13,214 nt of DNA from an uncultured Actinomycetes bacterium (GTDB taxonomy: Bacteria > Actinomycetota > Actinomycetes > S36-B12 > UBA5976). Below the pieces are notes generated by a model. The model was not told the DNA's origin. It did not search any database and saw only the letters and a list, made by a program, of their open reading frames with translations. How positions within the stretch are numbered: position 1 is the stretch's first letter; every line of letters starts with the position of its first letter. The position numbers and the translations under genes are program-made. Location: contig CAIYGJ010000131.1 in assembly GCA_903925705.1 (NCBI GenBank), positions 1 through 13,214 on the forward strand, written 5' to 3'. Positions 1 to 6,041 of the stretch are shown here, piece after piece.

Positions 1-32
1 ATGCCACACCTTCCCATGTCAGGGTGCTTACG

Positions 33-45
33 TAGACTGTCCGTG
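33..45 (+). promoter_or_regulatory. Putative leaderless -10 promoter element of pcrA
   Basis: TAGACT (33-38) matches the actinobacterial TAnnnT -10 pattern and sits 6 bases before the GTG, so transcription would start at or near the start codon. No good Shine-Dalgarno lies close to the GTG and no clear -35 is seen. The same hexamer at the same spacing precedes purN. Confidence 0.5.
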
Positions 46-2255
46 TGCCTTCGCAACTTTTAGATGACCTCAACGAACCGCAACGCCAAGCTGTCGTTCA
101 TTCGGGTACTCCTTTATTAGTGGTCGCAGGTGCGGGCTCTGGAAAAACGAGAGTACTTACGCGCAGAATTGCCTATTTAATGGCCGAGCGAAACGTAGCA
201 CCGACGGAAATTCTGGCGATTACATTCACAAATAAAGCGGCGAACGAAATGAAAGAGCGGGTAGCTCACATAGTTGGCCCAAAGGCCAGAAGTATGTGGG
301 TTTCAACGTTTCACTCTGCCTGTGTGAGAATCCTGCGCAATGAAGCGAAGCGACTAAATCTCAAGCCGTCATTTACGATTTATGACACCCAAGATTCAGT
401 CCGAATGCTATCTCTGGTTTCCAAGGATCTGGGCATCGATCCAAAGTCCTACAGCCCAAAATATTTACTTGGCCAAATCAGTAATTTGAAGAATGAACTT
501 ATTGATTATGAAGATGCGATCAGCAAGGCAGTAACTGCGCAAGAGCAAACCGTTGCCCAGGCTTATGGTGAGTATCAACGCCGATTGATGTTGGCTAGTG
601 CGGTTGACTTCGATGATCTAATCGGACACACGGTTGCATTGCTTCAAGCATTTCCAGATGTTGCCGAGCACTACCATCGTCGCTTCCGGCACGTGCTAGT
701 TGATGAGTATCAAGATACGAACCACGCACAATACGTTTTGATTCGCGAATTGGTCGGTACCGGTAAAGATGGATTACCACCTGCCGAGTTATGTGTTGTC
801 GGTGACGCAGACCAAAGTATTTATGCATTCCGTGGTGCAAACATCCGCAACATTGTCGAGTTCGAGCGCGACTATTCAAATGCTGCCACAGTTGTTCTGG
901 AGCAAAACTATCGCTCCACTCAAAACATTCTCACGAGCGCGAATTCGGTTATTGAAAAGAATTCTGGCCGACCAGCTAAGCGCCTTTGGACTGCTGAAGG
1001 CAGTGGTGAAAAAATCGTTATCTACACCGCCAATGACGAGCATCACGAAGCAGACTTTATTGTCACAAACGTTGCAGATCTAATTGATAATCATGGGTTT
1101 GACTACAAAGATGTTGCAGTTTTCTATCGCACCAATAACCAATCTCGAAGTGTTGAAGAAGTTTTCATCCGACGCGGAGTTCCATACAAGGTTGTTGGTG
1201 GCACAAGGTTCTATGAGCGTAAAGAAATCAAGGACGCACTTGCCTATTTGCGTGCCGCTTCTAATCCAGAAGATGATGTTTCAGTTCGAAGAATTCTAAA
1301 TACTCCACGTCGTGGCATTGGCGACAAAGCCGAAGAAGCCGTTGAAGGTTTTGCGCGTCGAGAGAAGATTACGTTTAGTGCGGCACTAAATAGATTGTCT
1401 GAAATCCATACCCTGCCAACAAGGTCAGCCACGGCACTGACCGAGTTCAACCGGTTACTTGGAAACCTTCGTACTTTAGATGAATCTGGCTCGGGACCAA
1501 GTGCGATTCTGGAAGCTGCTATGGAAGCCTCTGGATATCTAAAGGAATTAACTGCCAGTAAGGATCCGCAAGACGAGGTTCGCGTAGAAAATATTGCCGA
1601 ACTCGAAAACGTCACGCGGGAGTATGAAGAGCAGTTTGCCGAAGACAACGAATCAGATGAAGTTGCAACACTTTCCAACTTCCTAGAACGGGTGTCACTC
1701 GTAGCAGATTCCGACCAGATTCTAACGGGCGAAGAACATGGCGGAGTAGTCACGCTTATGACTCTGCACACCGCAAAGGGTCTTGAATTTCCAGTGGTGT
1801 TCCTTACCGGAATGGAAGATGGCGTATTCCCGCATCAGCGCGCACTAGGTTCAGCAACTGAGCTCGAAGAAGAGCGGCGCCTGGCTTATGTTGGAATGAC
1901 TCGTGCCATGAAACGTCTTTACCTGTCCCGAGCTGTAGCTCGTTCTACTTGGGGCCAACCAAACTACAATCCAGAATCCAGATTTCTTTCTGAAATCCCA
2001 GCTGAACTTGTTGATCGACAAGGTGAAGAACCCGGTCCACTTGGCTTATCGGGATCAGGTTCATCAAGACCACAGAAACGTGATGAACCAGTTATGGTGC
2101 TTGAAGTCGGAGACCGAGTTTTGCATGACAAGTTTGGAATGGGAACAGTCATGTCAGTTGTTGGCCAAAATGAAAAAGCAGAGGCGACGATTGATTTTAA
2201 GAGTGCGGGAGAGAAGCGACTTTTGTTGCGTTACGCGCCGGTAGAAAAACTATAA
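45..2255 (+). CDS. pcrA: ATP-dependent DNA helicase PcrA/UvrD (superfamily 1A)
   Basis: A 736-residue 3'-5' DNA helicase of the UvrD/PcrA family, acting in the cytoplasm in nucleotide excision repair, replication-fork rescue and removal of recombinase or RNA polymerase from DNA. All SF1A motifs are visible in order: Q-motif LNEPQRQAV (9-17), Walker A GAGSGKT (29-35), Walker B DEYQDT (220-225), motif III GDADQSIY (253-260), motif IV QNYRST, motif V TLHTAKGLE and motif VI VGMTRA (616-621). After a Gly/Ser/Pro-rich linker (about 664-686), the C-terminal 50 residues (VGDRVLHDKFGMGTV) form the Tudor-like domain typical of PcrA, known in relatives to contact RNA polymerase. Length is normal. The GTG start fits the family N-terminus and lies 6 bases after a TAGACT box, suggesting leaderless translation. 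It converges on the M23 peptidase gene. Mycobacterial UvrD1 is the likely orthologue, judging by order of neighbours. Confidence 0.97.
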   Translation: MPSQLLDDLNEPQRQAVVHSGTPLLVVAGAGSGKTRVLTRRIAYLMAERNVAPTEILAITFTNKAANEMKERVAHIVGPKARSMWVSTFHSACVRILRNEAKRLNLKPSFTIYDTQDSVRMLSLVSKDLGIDPKSYSPKYLLGQISNLKNELIDYEDAISKAVTAQEQTVAQAYGEYQRRLMLASAVDFDDLIGHTVALLQAFPDVAEHYHRRFRHVLVDEYQDTNHAQYVLIRELVGTGKDGLPPAELCVVGDADQSIYAFRGANIRNIVEFERDYSNAATVVLEQNYRSTQNILTSANSVIEKNSGRPAKRLWTAEGSGEKIVIYTANDEHHEADFIVTNVADLIDNHGFDYKDVAVFYRTNNQSRSVEEVFIRRGVPYKVVGGTRFYERKEIKDALAYLRAASNPEDDVSVRRILNTPRRGIGDKAEEAVEGFARREKITFSAALNRLSEIHTLPTRSATALTEFNRLLGNLRTLDESGSGPSAILEAAMEASGYLKELTASKDPQDEVRVENIAELENVTREYEEQFAEDNESDEVATLSNFLERVSLVADSDQILTGEEHGGVVTLMTLHTAKGLEFPVVFLTGMEDGVFPHQRALGSATELEEERRLAYVGMTRAMKRLYLSRAVARSTWGQPNYNPESRFLSEIPAELVDRQGEEPGPLGLSGSGSSRPQKRDEPVMVLEVGDRVLHDKFGMGTVMSVVGQNEKAEATIDFKSAGEKRLLLRYAPVEKL

Positions 2256-2257
2256 GA

Positions 2258-3277
2258 CTATTTTCCCCATAGCCATTTTGATGGATTAATAAATTCGCCA
2301 TCTTTGGTAACTTCGAAATGTAAATGTGGTCCCGTGGTATTTCCAGTGGATCCAGATTTACCAATCTCTTGACCTGCTGCAACTTGGCCAGAACTATAAA
2401 TAATCTTTGAAAGGTGGTTATAGGTAGTTATGTAGCCACTGCCGTGGTCGATCTGAATACGGTATCCGTAGGAACCTTCCCAGCCGGCCGAGATAATGGT
2501 TCCGTTCGCAGCTGCCAACACCGTCGTTCCTGTCGGCACTCTGAAGTCCAGCCCAGTGTGCCAACCGCCGGACCAAATGTAACCACGCTGCCCAAATCTG
2601 GCACTTAACTGATAGTCAGCTGTAATCGGCTCAGTGATCACGCCAAGTTGTTTCGCCAATTCTTTTTGACTGGCAACTGATTCTCTTCGAGCTTGATCCT
2701 GCCGAACGGTCTCTTTTGACTTATTTTCAGCTGCAACGATGGCAGCTGCAGCCTGTTCTTTTTCAAGAATTACGGACTGTTGTTCGGCAAGTAATACTTG
2801 GGCCTGCTGATTCTTTTGATCCTGTGCCTGAGAAATCAATGTAGTTAATTGGTCAGTTGATGCGGCAAATGATTGGAGAGACTTTTTCTCGATGCCAGAA
2901 ACGGTAGGGGTTGTATCGATTACTGCGGTTGGGTCGCTTGTTGGGTCATCAACAGTTGCAGCTGCGGCAACGACTTGTGCCTCAGCAAGAGTTTGTCGGT
3001 CTTCAGAACGGCTAGCGGCTTGTGCCCGAGAGGTGCTGGCTTCGATTGAGGAAACAGGTTCTTGTATTCCCGAAGCCATAACGTTGGCGGCAGGAGTTTC
3101 CAAAACCGTGGTGTCTCCAGTTTGAGTAACTCCGGCAATGGTTGATCCAGAAGTTGCCACTACCGAACTCATGCCGGCAACACTGACGAGTGCACCGAGG
3201 TGCTTTGAGGAAACAACCTTCTTCTTTGGGGCAGCATGACGAGCAGCGCGATGACGACCGCGTGGTTCTGTGCTCAT
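2258..3277 (-). CDS. Secreted M23 (LytM-type) metallopeptidase with coiled coil
   Basis: A 339-residue zinc metallopeptidase expected to cut peptide cross-bridges of peptidoglycan outside the membrane, for growth or daughter-cell separation. The N-terminus is basic (RGRHRAARH, then KKK), followed by a modestly hydrophobic stretch (about 27-50) that is probably a signal peptide or membrane anchor. Residues 55-130 are a Thr/Ala/Ser/Asp-rich linker, and about 130-210 are a Gln/Glu/Ala/Lys-rich predicted coiled coil. The peptidase domain (about 222-339) has every expected active-site residue: H240 and D244 in HTGLD, H288 in YNHL, and H318/H320 in HLH. It should therefore be active, unlike degenerate EnvC- or NlpD-type activators. 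The ATG follows GATAGGG with SD-like spacing. An M23 gene inverted beside uvrD1 and sucC is, as I recall, also found in M. tuberculosis (Rv0950c). The substrate bond is not determinable here. Confidence 0.93.
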   Translation of the reverse strand: MSTEPRGRHRAARHAAPKKKVVSSKHLGALVSVAGMSSVVATSGSTIAGVTQTGDTTVLETPAANVMASGIQEPVSSIEASTSRAQAASRSEDRQTLAEAQVVAAAATVDDPTSDPTAVIDTTPTVSGIEKKSLQSFAASTDQLTTLISQAQDQKNQQAQVLLAEQQSVILEKEQAAAAIVAAENKSKETVRQDQARRESVASQKELAKQLGVITEPITADYQLSARFGQRGYIWSGGWHTGLDFRVPTGTTVLAAANGTIISAGWEGSYGYRIQIDHGSGYITTYNHLSKIIYSSGQVAAGQEIGKSGSTGNTTGPHLHFEVTKDGEFINPSKWLWGK

Positions 3278-3290
3278 AGTTAAGACCCTA
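3278..3290 (-). promoter_or_regulatory. Putative -10/start-proximal element of the M23 peptidase gene
   Basis: Read on the minus strand, TAGGGT (3290-3285) is followed by 7 bases and the ATG. It fits the TAnnnT leaderless spacing, but its AGGG could equally serve as a Shine-Dalgarno 8 bases before the ATG. The two readings cannot be separated from sequence alone. Confidence 0.35.
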
Positions 3291-3310
3291 TCGGAAGCAA
3301 AAATGCTTAA

Positions 3311-3316
3311 GTTATA
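3311..3316 (-). promoter_or_regulatory. Alternative -10 box of the M23 peptidase gene
   Basis: On the minus strand TATAAC (3316-3311) matches TATAAT at 5 of 6 bases and would start transcription near 3304, giving a leader of about 27 bases. The region where a -35 box would lie (around 3328-3339) contains the palindrome CCTGAAGTCAGG rather than a good TTGACA match. Confidence 0.35.
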
Positions 3317-3327
3317 AGTCTTTTCTA

Positions 3328-3339
3328 CCTGACTTCAGG
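3328..3339. repeat. Short palindrome upstream of the M23 peptidase gene
   Basis: CCTGA-CT-TCAGG on the plus strand has perfect 5-base arms around a 2-base centre. It lies over the expected -35 position of the TATAAC promoter. A palindrome this short is expected by chance in a window of this size, so it is only a weak operator candidate. Confidence 0.3.
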
Positions 3340-3365
3340 GGCTTTGGGAAATGAAAATGGGGTGT

Positions 3366-3392
3366 CAGTGGCCAAAGTGACATAACCCACTG
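3366..3392. repeat. Inverted repeat CAGTGG...CCACTG
   Basis: Six-base arms CAGTGG (3366-3371) and CCACTG (3387-3392) flank 15 bases that also contain TGACA, which can pair with TGTCA at 3363-3367. This is one of several dyads clustered in the divergent region. It is weak alone but adds to the cluster. Confidence 0.35.
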
Positions 3393-3422
3393 CCTAAACC
3401 AAGGGAAATCCTTGGTTTTAGG
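3393..3422. repeat. Strong imperfect hairpin in the divergent intergenic region
   Basis: The left arm CCTAAACCAAGG (3393-3404) pairs with CCTTGGTTTTAGG (3410-3422) across the 5-base loop GAAAT. All 12 left-arm bases are matched and the right arm carries one bulged T. No T-run follows on either strand and no gene ends here, so it is not an ordinary intrinsic terminator. It may be an operator dyad or part of a structured leader for either divergent gene. Confidence 0.6.
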
Positions 3423-3448
3423 AGATTTCGGTAATTTCGGACCAAAAT

Positions 3449-3480
3449 CAGGCAAATTGCGAGGAACTTCAATTTGCCTG
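3449..3480. repeat. Perfect 11-base inverted repeat over the B12-gene promoter
   Basis: CAGGCAAATTG (3449-3459) and CAATTTGCCTG (3470-3480) are exact reverse complements separated by 10 bases. The right arm ends immediately before the proposed -10 box and the left arm overlaps the proposed -35, the usual place for a repressor operator. Its 21-base centre-to-centre spacing is about two helical turns, which suits a dimeric or tetrameric regulator. The regulator is unknown. Confidence 0.6.
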
Positions 3481-3493
3481 TATTAATTAGGTG
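3457..3493 (+). promoter_or_regulatory. Putative promoter of the B12-binding protein gene
   Basis: TTGCGA (3457-3462) and TATTAA (3481-3486) are spaced by 18 bases and each match the -35 and -10 consensus at 4 of 6 positions. The -10 hexamer ends 6 bases before the GTG at 3493, the same spacing as at pcrA and purN. This suggests a leaderless mRNA. Confidence 0.45.
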
Positions 3494-3897
3494 TGAACCC
3501 AATCCGAATTGTCATAGCCAAGCCTGGTCTTGATGGACATGATCGTGGAGCCAAAGTGATTGCTCGCGCCCTGCGCGATGCCGGATTTGAAGTTATCTAC
3601 ACCGGACTTCACCAGACTCCAGAACAGATCGTTCAGACTGCAATTCAGGAAGATGCAGATGCAATTGGTATGTCTATTCTTTCTGGCGCCCATTTAACTT
3701 TGTTCCCAGCCGTAATCGAACTTCTCGCAGCCAAGGGCGCCTCCGACATTGTCGTGTTTGGTGGCGGAGTAATTCCAACTGATGACGTAACACATTTGCA
3801 AGATTCAGGTGTTGCGCATGTGTTTACCCCAGGTACGCCAATTGGAAATGTTGTTGAATGGGTTCGCGCCAACGTAGGTGTAACCAGCGTTCGATAG
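3493..3897 (+). CDS. Stand-alone cobalamin (B12)-binding small subunit of an acyl-CoA mutase
   Basis: A 134-residue protein made only of the B12-binding flavodoxin-like fold that forms the C-terminus or small subunit of methylmalonyl-, isobutyryl- or 2-hydroxyisobutyryl-CoA mutases. The signature is complete: DxHxxG as D14-G-H16-D-R-G19 (H16 is the lower axial cobalt ligand), SxL as S61-I-L63, and the GGG turn at 90-92. Length fits IcmB/HcmB-type small subunits. The large, substrate-binding subunit is not in the window. Being just upstream of sucCD favours a link to succinyl-CoA, as in methylmalonyl-CoA mutase. From memory, Streptomyces carries an icmB-annotated gene at the equivalent position, so isobutyryl-CoA mutase is the main alternative. 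The GTG start gives the family N-terminus (PIRIVIAKPGLDGHDRG). The gene reads divergently from the M23 gene. Confidence 0.92.
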   Translation: MNPIRIVIAKPGLDGHDRGAKVIARALRDAGFEVIYTGLHQTPEQIVQTAIQEDADAIGMSILSGAHLTLFPAVIELLAAKGASDIVVFGGGVIPTDDVTHLQDSGVAHVFTPGTPIGNVVEWVRANVGVTSVR

Positions 3898-3900
3898 AGT
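3895..3900 (+). promoter_or_regulatory. Putative -10 box for sucCD, overlapping the upstream stop codon
   Basis: TAGAGT begins with the TAG stop codon of the B12-binding gene and fits TAnnnT. Transcription would start near 3907, giving sucC a leader of about 30 bases. No convincing -35 is seen, so sucC may also be read from the upstream gene. Confidence 0.4.
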
Positions 3901-3910
3901 TGTGTCACAA
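3900..3910. repeat. Palindrome TTGTGTCACAA before sucC
   Basis: Perfect 5-base arms around a central T, placed at the expected start of transcription from the TAGAGT box. It fits the TNGTNNNACNA pattern described for FadR-subfamily GntR regulators such as LldR. Its half-sites resemble Rex or CRP sites, but the spacing is too short for those. An 11-base palindrome is common by chance, so support is low. Confidence 0.3.
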
Positions 3911-3936
3911 GCTAGCGAGAGAGTGACCCGCAAACC

Positions 3937-5112
3937 GTGGATCTTTACGAGTACCAAGCCAAGGAATTATTCGCCAAACACGGCGTAGCGGTAGTGCCAG
4001 GCAAAGTTTGCTTCACTCCAGAAGAGGCGCAAGCCGTGGCAACGGAAATTGGAAGCACAGTTGTTGTTAAGGCCCAAGTTAAAACTGGTGGCCGAGGAAA
4101 AGCTGGCGGCGTAAAACTTGCAGACAATCCAAGTGATGCAAAGGATCGCGCCAAAGATATTCTTGGACTTGATATCAAGGGACACGTTGTCCATAAAGTT
4201 TTAGTAGCGGAAGCCGCAGACATTGCATCCGAGTACTACGTTTCATTTTTGCTCGATAGAACTAATCGCACTTTCCTTGCGATGGCCAGCGTCGAAGGTG
4301 GCGTCGAGATCGAAGAAGTCGCGGTAAACAACCCTGACGCATTAGCAATGATTCGTGTTGATGCTCTAGTCGGATGCACACTTGAAAAAGCAACTGAGAT
4401 TGCAGATGCCGCTAAGTTCCCTGCCGAAGTCCGGGAACAGGTAATTGAAATGCTGCAGCACCTTTGGAAAGTTTTAGTTGAAGAGGATGCAACTCTGGTT
4501 GAAGTTAATCCGCTTGCAAAAATTTCAGATGGTCGAGTGTTGGCACTTGATGGCAAAGTTTCACTTGATGACAATGCCCAGTATCGTCACGAATCCCATC
4601 TTGCATTGATCGATAACTCGCAAACAGATCCAATCGAATTGCGCGCAAAAGAATTTGATTTGAACTACGTAAAGCTACAAGGCGAAGTTGGCATTATTGG
4701 CAATGGAGCGGGACTAGTTATGTCGACATTGGATGTCGTGGCTTACGCAGGTGAAGAGTTTGGCGGAGTTAAGCCGGCAAACTTCTTGGACATCGGCGGC
4801 GGAGCTAGTGCGCAGGTTATGGCCAACGGATTAGACATCGTTTTAGGTGACCCTGAAGTTAAAGCAGTTTTTGTTAACGTCTTTGGTGGAATTACAGCCT
4901 GCGATGCGGTAGCAAATGGAATTGTGCAAGCAGTTGGAATGCTTGCCGAACGCGGCGAACCAATTACTAAGCCAATTGTGTGCCGCATTGATGGCAACAA
5001 TGCAATCGAAGGTCGTCGGATTCTCGATGAATCAGGCATCGCTTTGATTGAACGTGTTGAAACTATGGATGACGCGGCTCGCCGTGTGGCCCAACTAGCT
5101 GCAGGTAAGTAG
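3937..5112 (+). CDS. sucC: Succinyl-CoA synthetase (succinate-CoA ligase) beta subunit
   Basis: The 391-residue beta subunit of the TCA-cycle enzyme that interconverts succinyl-CoA and succinate with formation of ATP or GTP. The N-terminal ATP-grasp domain (about 1-230) starts with the family signature DLYEYQAKELFAKHGV and carries the glycine-rich GGRGKAGGVK segment. The metal-binding residues are N191 (EVNPLA) and D205 (ALDGK), equivalent to E. coli N199 and D213. The C-terminal ligase domain contains GNGAGLVMSTLD, GGGAS and NVFGGI, which help hold the phosphate-transfer site. The GTG start is chosen because it gives the conserved N-terminus. A GAGAG about 14 bases upstream is only a poor ribosome site. 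sucD follows after 8 bases, so the two are co-transcribed. Nucleotide preference (ATP or GTP) was not judged. Confidence 0.97.
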   Translation: MDLYEYQAKELFAKHGVAVVPGKVCFTPEEAQAVATEIGSTVVVKAQVKTGGRGKAGGVKLADNPSDAKDRAKDILGLDIKGHVVHKVLVAEAADIASEYYVSFLLDRTNRTFLAMASVEGGVEIEEVAVNNPDALAMIRVDALVGCTLEKATEIADAAKFPAEVREQVIEMLQHLWKVLVEEDATLVEVNPLAKISDGRVLALDGKVSLDDNAQYRHESHLALIDNSQTDPIELRAKEFDLNYVKLQGEVGIIGNGAGLVMSTLDVVAYAGEEFGGVKPANFLDIGGGASAQVMANGLDIVLGDPEVKAVFVNVFGGITACDAVANGIVQAVGMLAERGEPITKPIVCRIDGNNAIEGRRILDESGIALIERVETMDDAARRVAQLAAGK

Positions 5113-5120
5113 GACTTCTG

Positions 5121-5993
5121 ATGGCAATTTTTCTCAATGCAGATAGCAAAGTTTTAGTGCAGGGCATGACTGGCGGTGAAGGAACCAAGCACACTCGACG
5201 CATGGTAGCAAGTGGCACGAATGTTGTTGCTGGAGTAACTCCCGGTAAAGGCGGCCAAGAAGTAGATGGCATCCCGGTCTTTAACAATGTTGGTGACGCG
5301 ATGGCCGCAACTGGCGCAAACGTATCCGTAGTTTTTGTGCCACCAAAGTTTGCCAAAGCCGCGGTAATCGAAGCAATTGATGCAGCAATTCCGCTTTGCG
5401 TGGTGATTACTGAAGGCATTCCAATTCATGACACAGCAGCTTTTTTCCAGTACTCCGAAAATTCTGGCAAGACTCGATTAGTTGGACCAAACTGCCCAGG
5501 CTTGATCAGTCCTGGACTTTCAAACGCAGGAATTATTCCGGGCGACATAACGCAAAAGGGTCGTATCGGTCTAGTTAGCAAGTCCGGCACTCTGACTTAC
5601 CAAATGATGTTTGAGTTAAGAGATCTTGGTTTTACTACTTGCGTAGGTATTGGTGGCGATCCGATCATTGGAACAACACACATTGATTGCCTAGCGGCAT
5701 TTGAAGCCGATCCCGAAACTGAAGTAATCGTAATGATTGGCGAAATTGGCGGCGATGCCGAAGAACGTGCCGCAGCGTTTATCAAAGACAACGTGACTAA
5801 ACCAGTAATTGGATATGTAGCAGGCTTTACAGCTCCCGAAGGTAAAACTATGGGTCATGCAGGTGCAATTGTTTCAGGTTCATCTGGAACTGCTGCCGCG
5901 AAAAAAGATGCACTAGAAGCAGTCGGCGTTCGAGTTGGAAAAACACCAAGCGAAGCAGCCAGACTTGTTCGGGAAGTCTTAGCCGCTCTTTAA
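5121..5993 (+). CDS. sucD: Succinyl-CoA synthetase (succinate-CoA ligase) alpha subunit
   Basis: The 290-residue alpha subunit, which binds CoA and carries the histidine phosphorylated during catalysis. The N-terminal CoA-binding Rossmann domain shows GMTGGEGTKHT (15-25) and the conserved GPNCPGLISP (122-131). The active-site H246 lies in GHAGAIVSG and its partner E208 in IGEIGG. Both fall at the same residue numbers as in the E. coli enzyme, so the protein is collinear with it and intact. A Shine-Dalgarno AGGA (5111-5114), overlapping the sucC stop codon, is 6 bases from the ATG and fixes the start. This points to translational coupling with sucC. Together with mdh and icd downstream it supplies TCA-cycle steps. 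Confidence 0.97.
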   Translation: MAIFLNADSKVLVQGMTGGEGTKHTRRMVASGTNVVAGVTPGKGGQEVDGIPVFNNVGDAMAATGANVSVVFVPPKFAKAAVIEAIDAAIPLCVVITEGIPIHDTAAFFQYSENSGKTRLVGPNCPGLISPGLSNAGIIPGDITQKGRIGLVSKSGTLTYQMMFELRDLGFTTCVGIGGDPIIGTTHIDCLAAFEADPETEVIVMIGEIGGDAEERAAAFIKDNVTKPVIGYVAGFTAPEGKTMGHAGAIVSGSSGTAAAKKDALEAVGVRVGKTPSEAARLVREVLAAL

Positions 5994-6015
5994 TTCGTGT
6001 CGAATCAGCTTTTTG

Positions 6016-6021
6016 TAGGCT
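6016..6021 (+). promoter_or_regulatory. Putative -10 box for the DUF6350 gene
   Basis: TAGGCT fits TAnnnT and would start transcription near 6028, giving a leader of about 14 bases. It lies in the 48-base gap after sucD. The -35 match is poor, and no terminator with a stable stem and T-run is seen after sucD, so read-through from sucCD is also possible. Confidence 0.35.
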
Positions 6022-6041
6022 GAACTGGGACGATTTTAAAT

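Noticed and set aside
1..44. Possible end of an upstream gene or a start at the ATG in position 1.
   Set aside because: The 44 bases give no recognisable protein, and the frame from position 1 does not lead into pcrA. Only the TAGACT box is supported.
769..1299. Plus-strand out-of-frame reading frames of 104 and 71 codons within pcrA.
   Set aside because: They are shadows of the pcrA coding sequence, with no motif and no start signal.
1244..1771. 175-codon open frame on the minus strand inside pcrA.
   Set aside because: It is antisense to an intact helicase gene, is rich in Ser/Arg as expected from complementary codons, and shows no recognisable domain or ribosome site.
3301..3420. Possible cobalamin riboswitch: the minus strand has GGCCACTG followed by GAAGTCAGG, and one neighbour binds B12.
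   Set aside because: The other conserved elements (GGTGAAAATCC-like core, GCGGTC, full B12 box with ACCTGCC) are missing. The strand faces the peptidase gene rather than the B12 gene, and B12-dependent enzymes are not usual targets.
3278..3492. ydaO (c-di-AMP) riboswitch before the M23 peptidase gene.
   Set aside because: Expected from family context, but I could not match the conserved ydaO blocks, so it is reported only as an unexplained dyad-rich region.
5994..6004. Small hairpin TTCG-tgt-CGAA after sucD, considered as a terminator.
   Set aside because: It has only 4 base pairs and no immediate T-run; the TTTTTG at 6011-6016 is separated from it by 6 bases.
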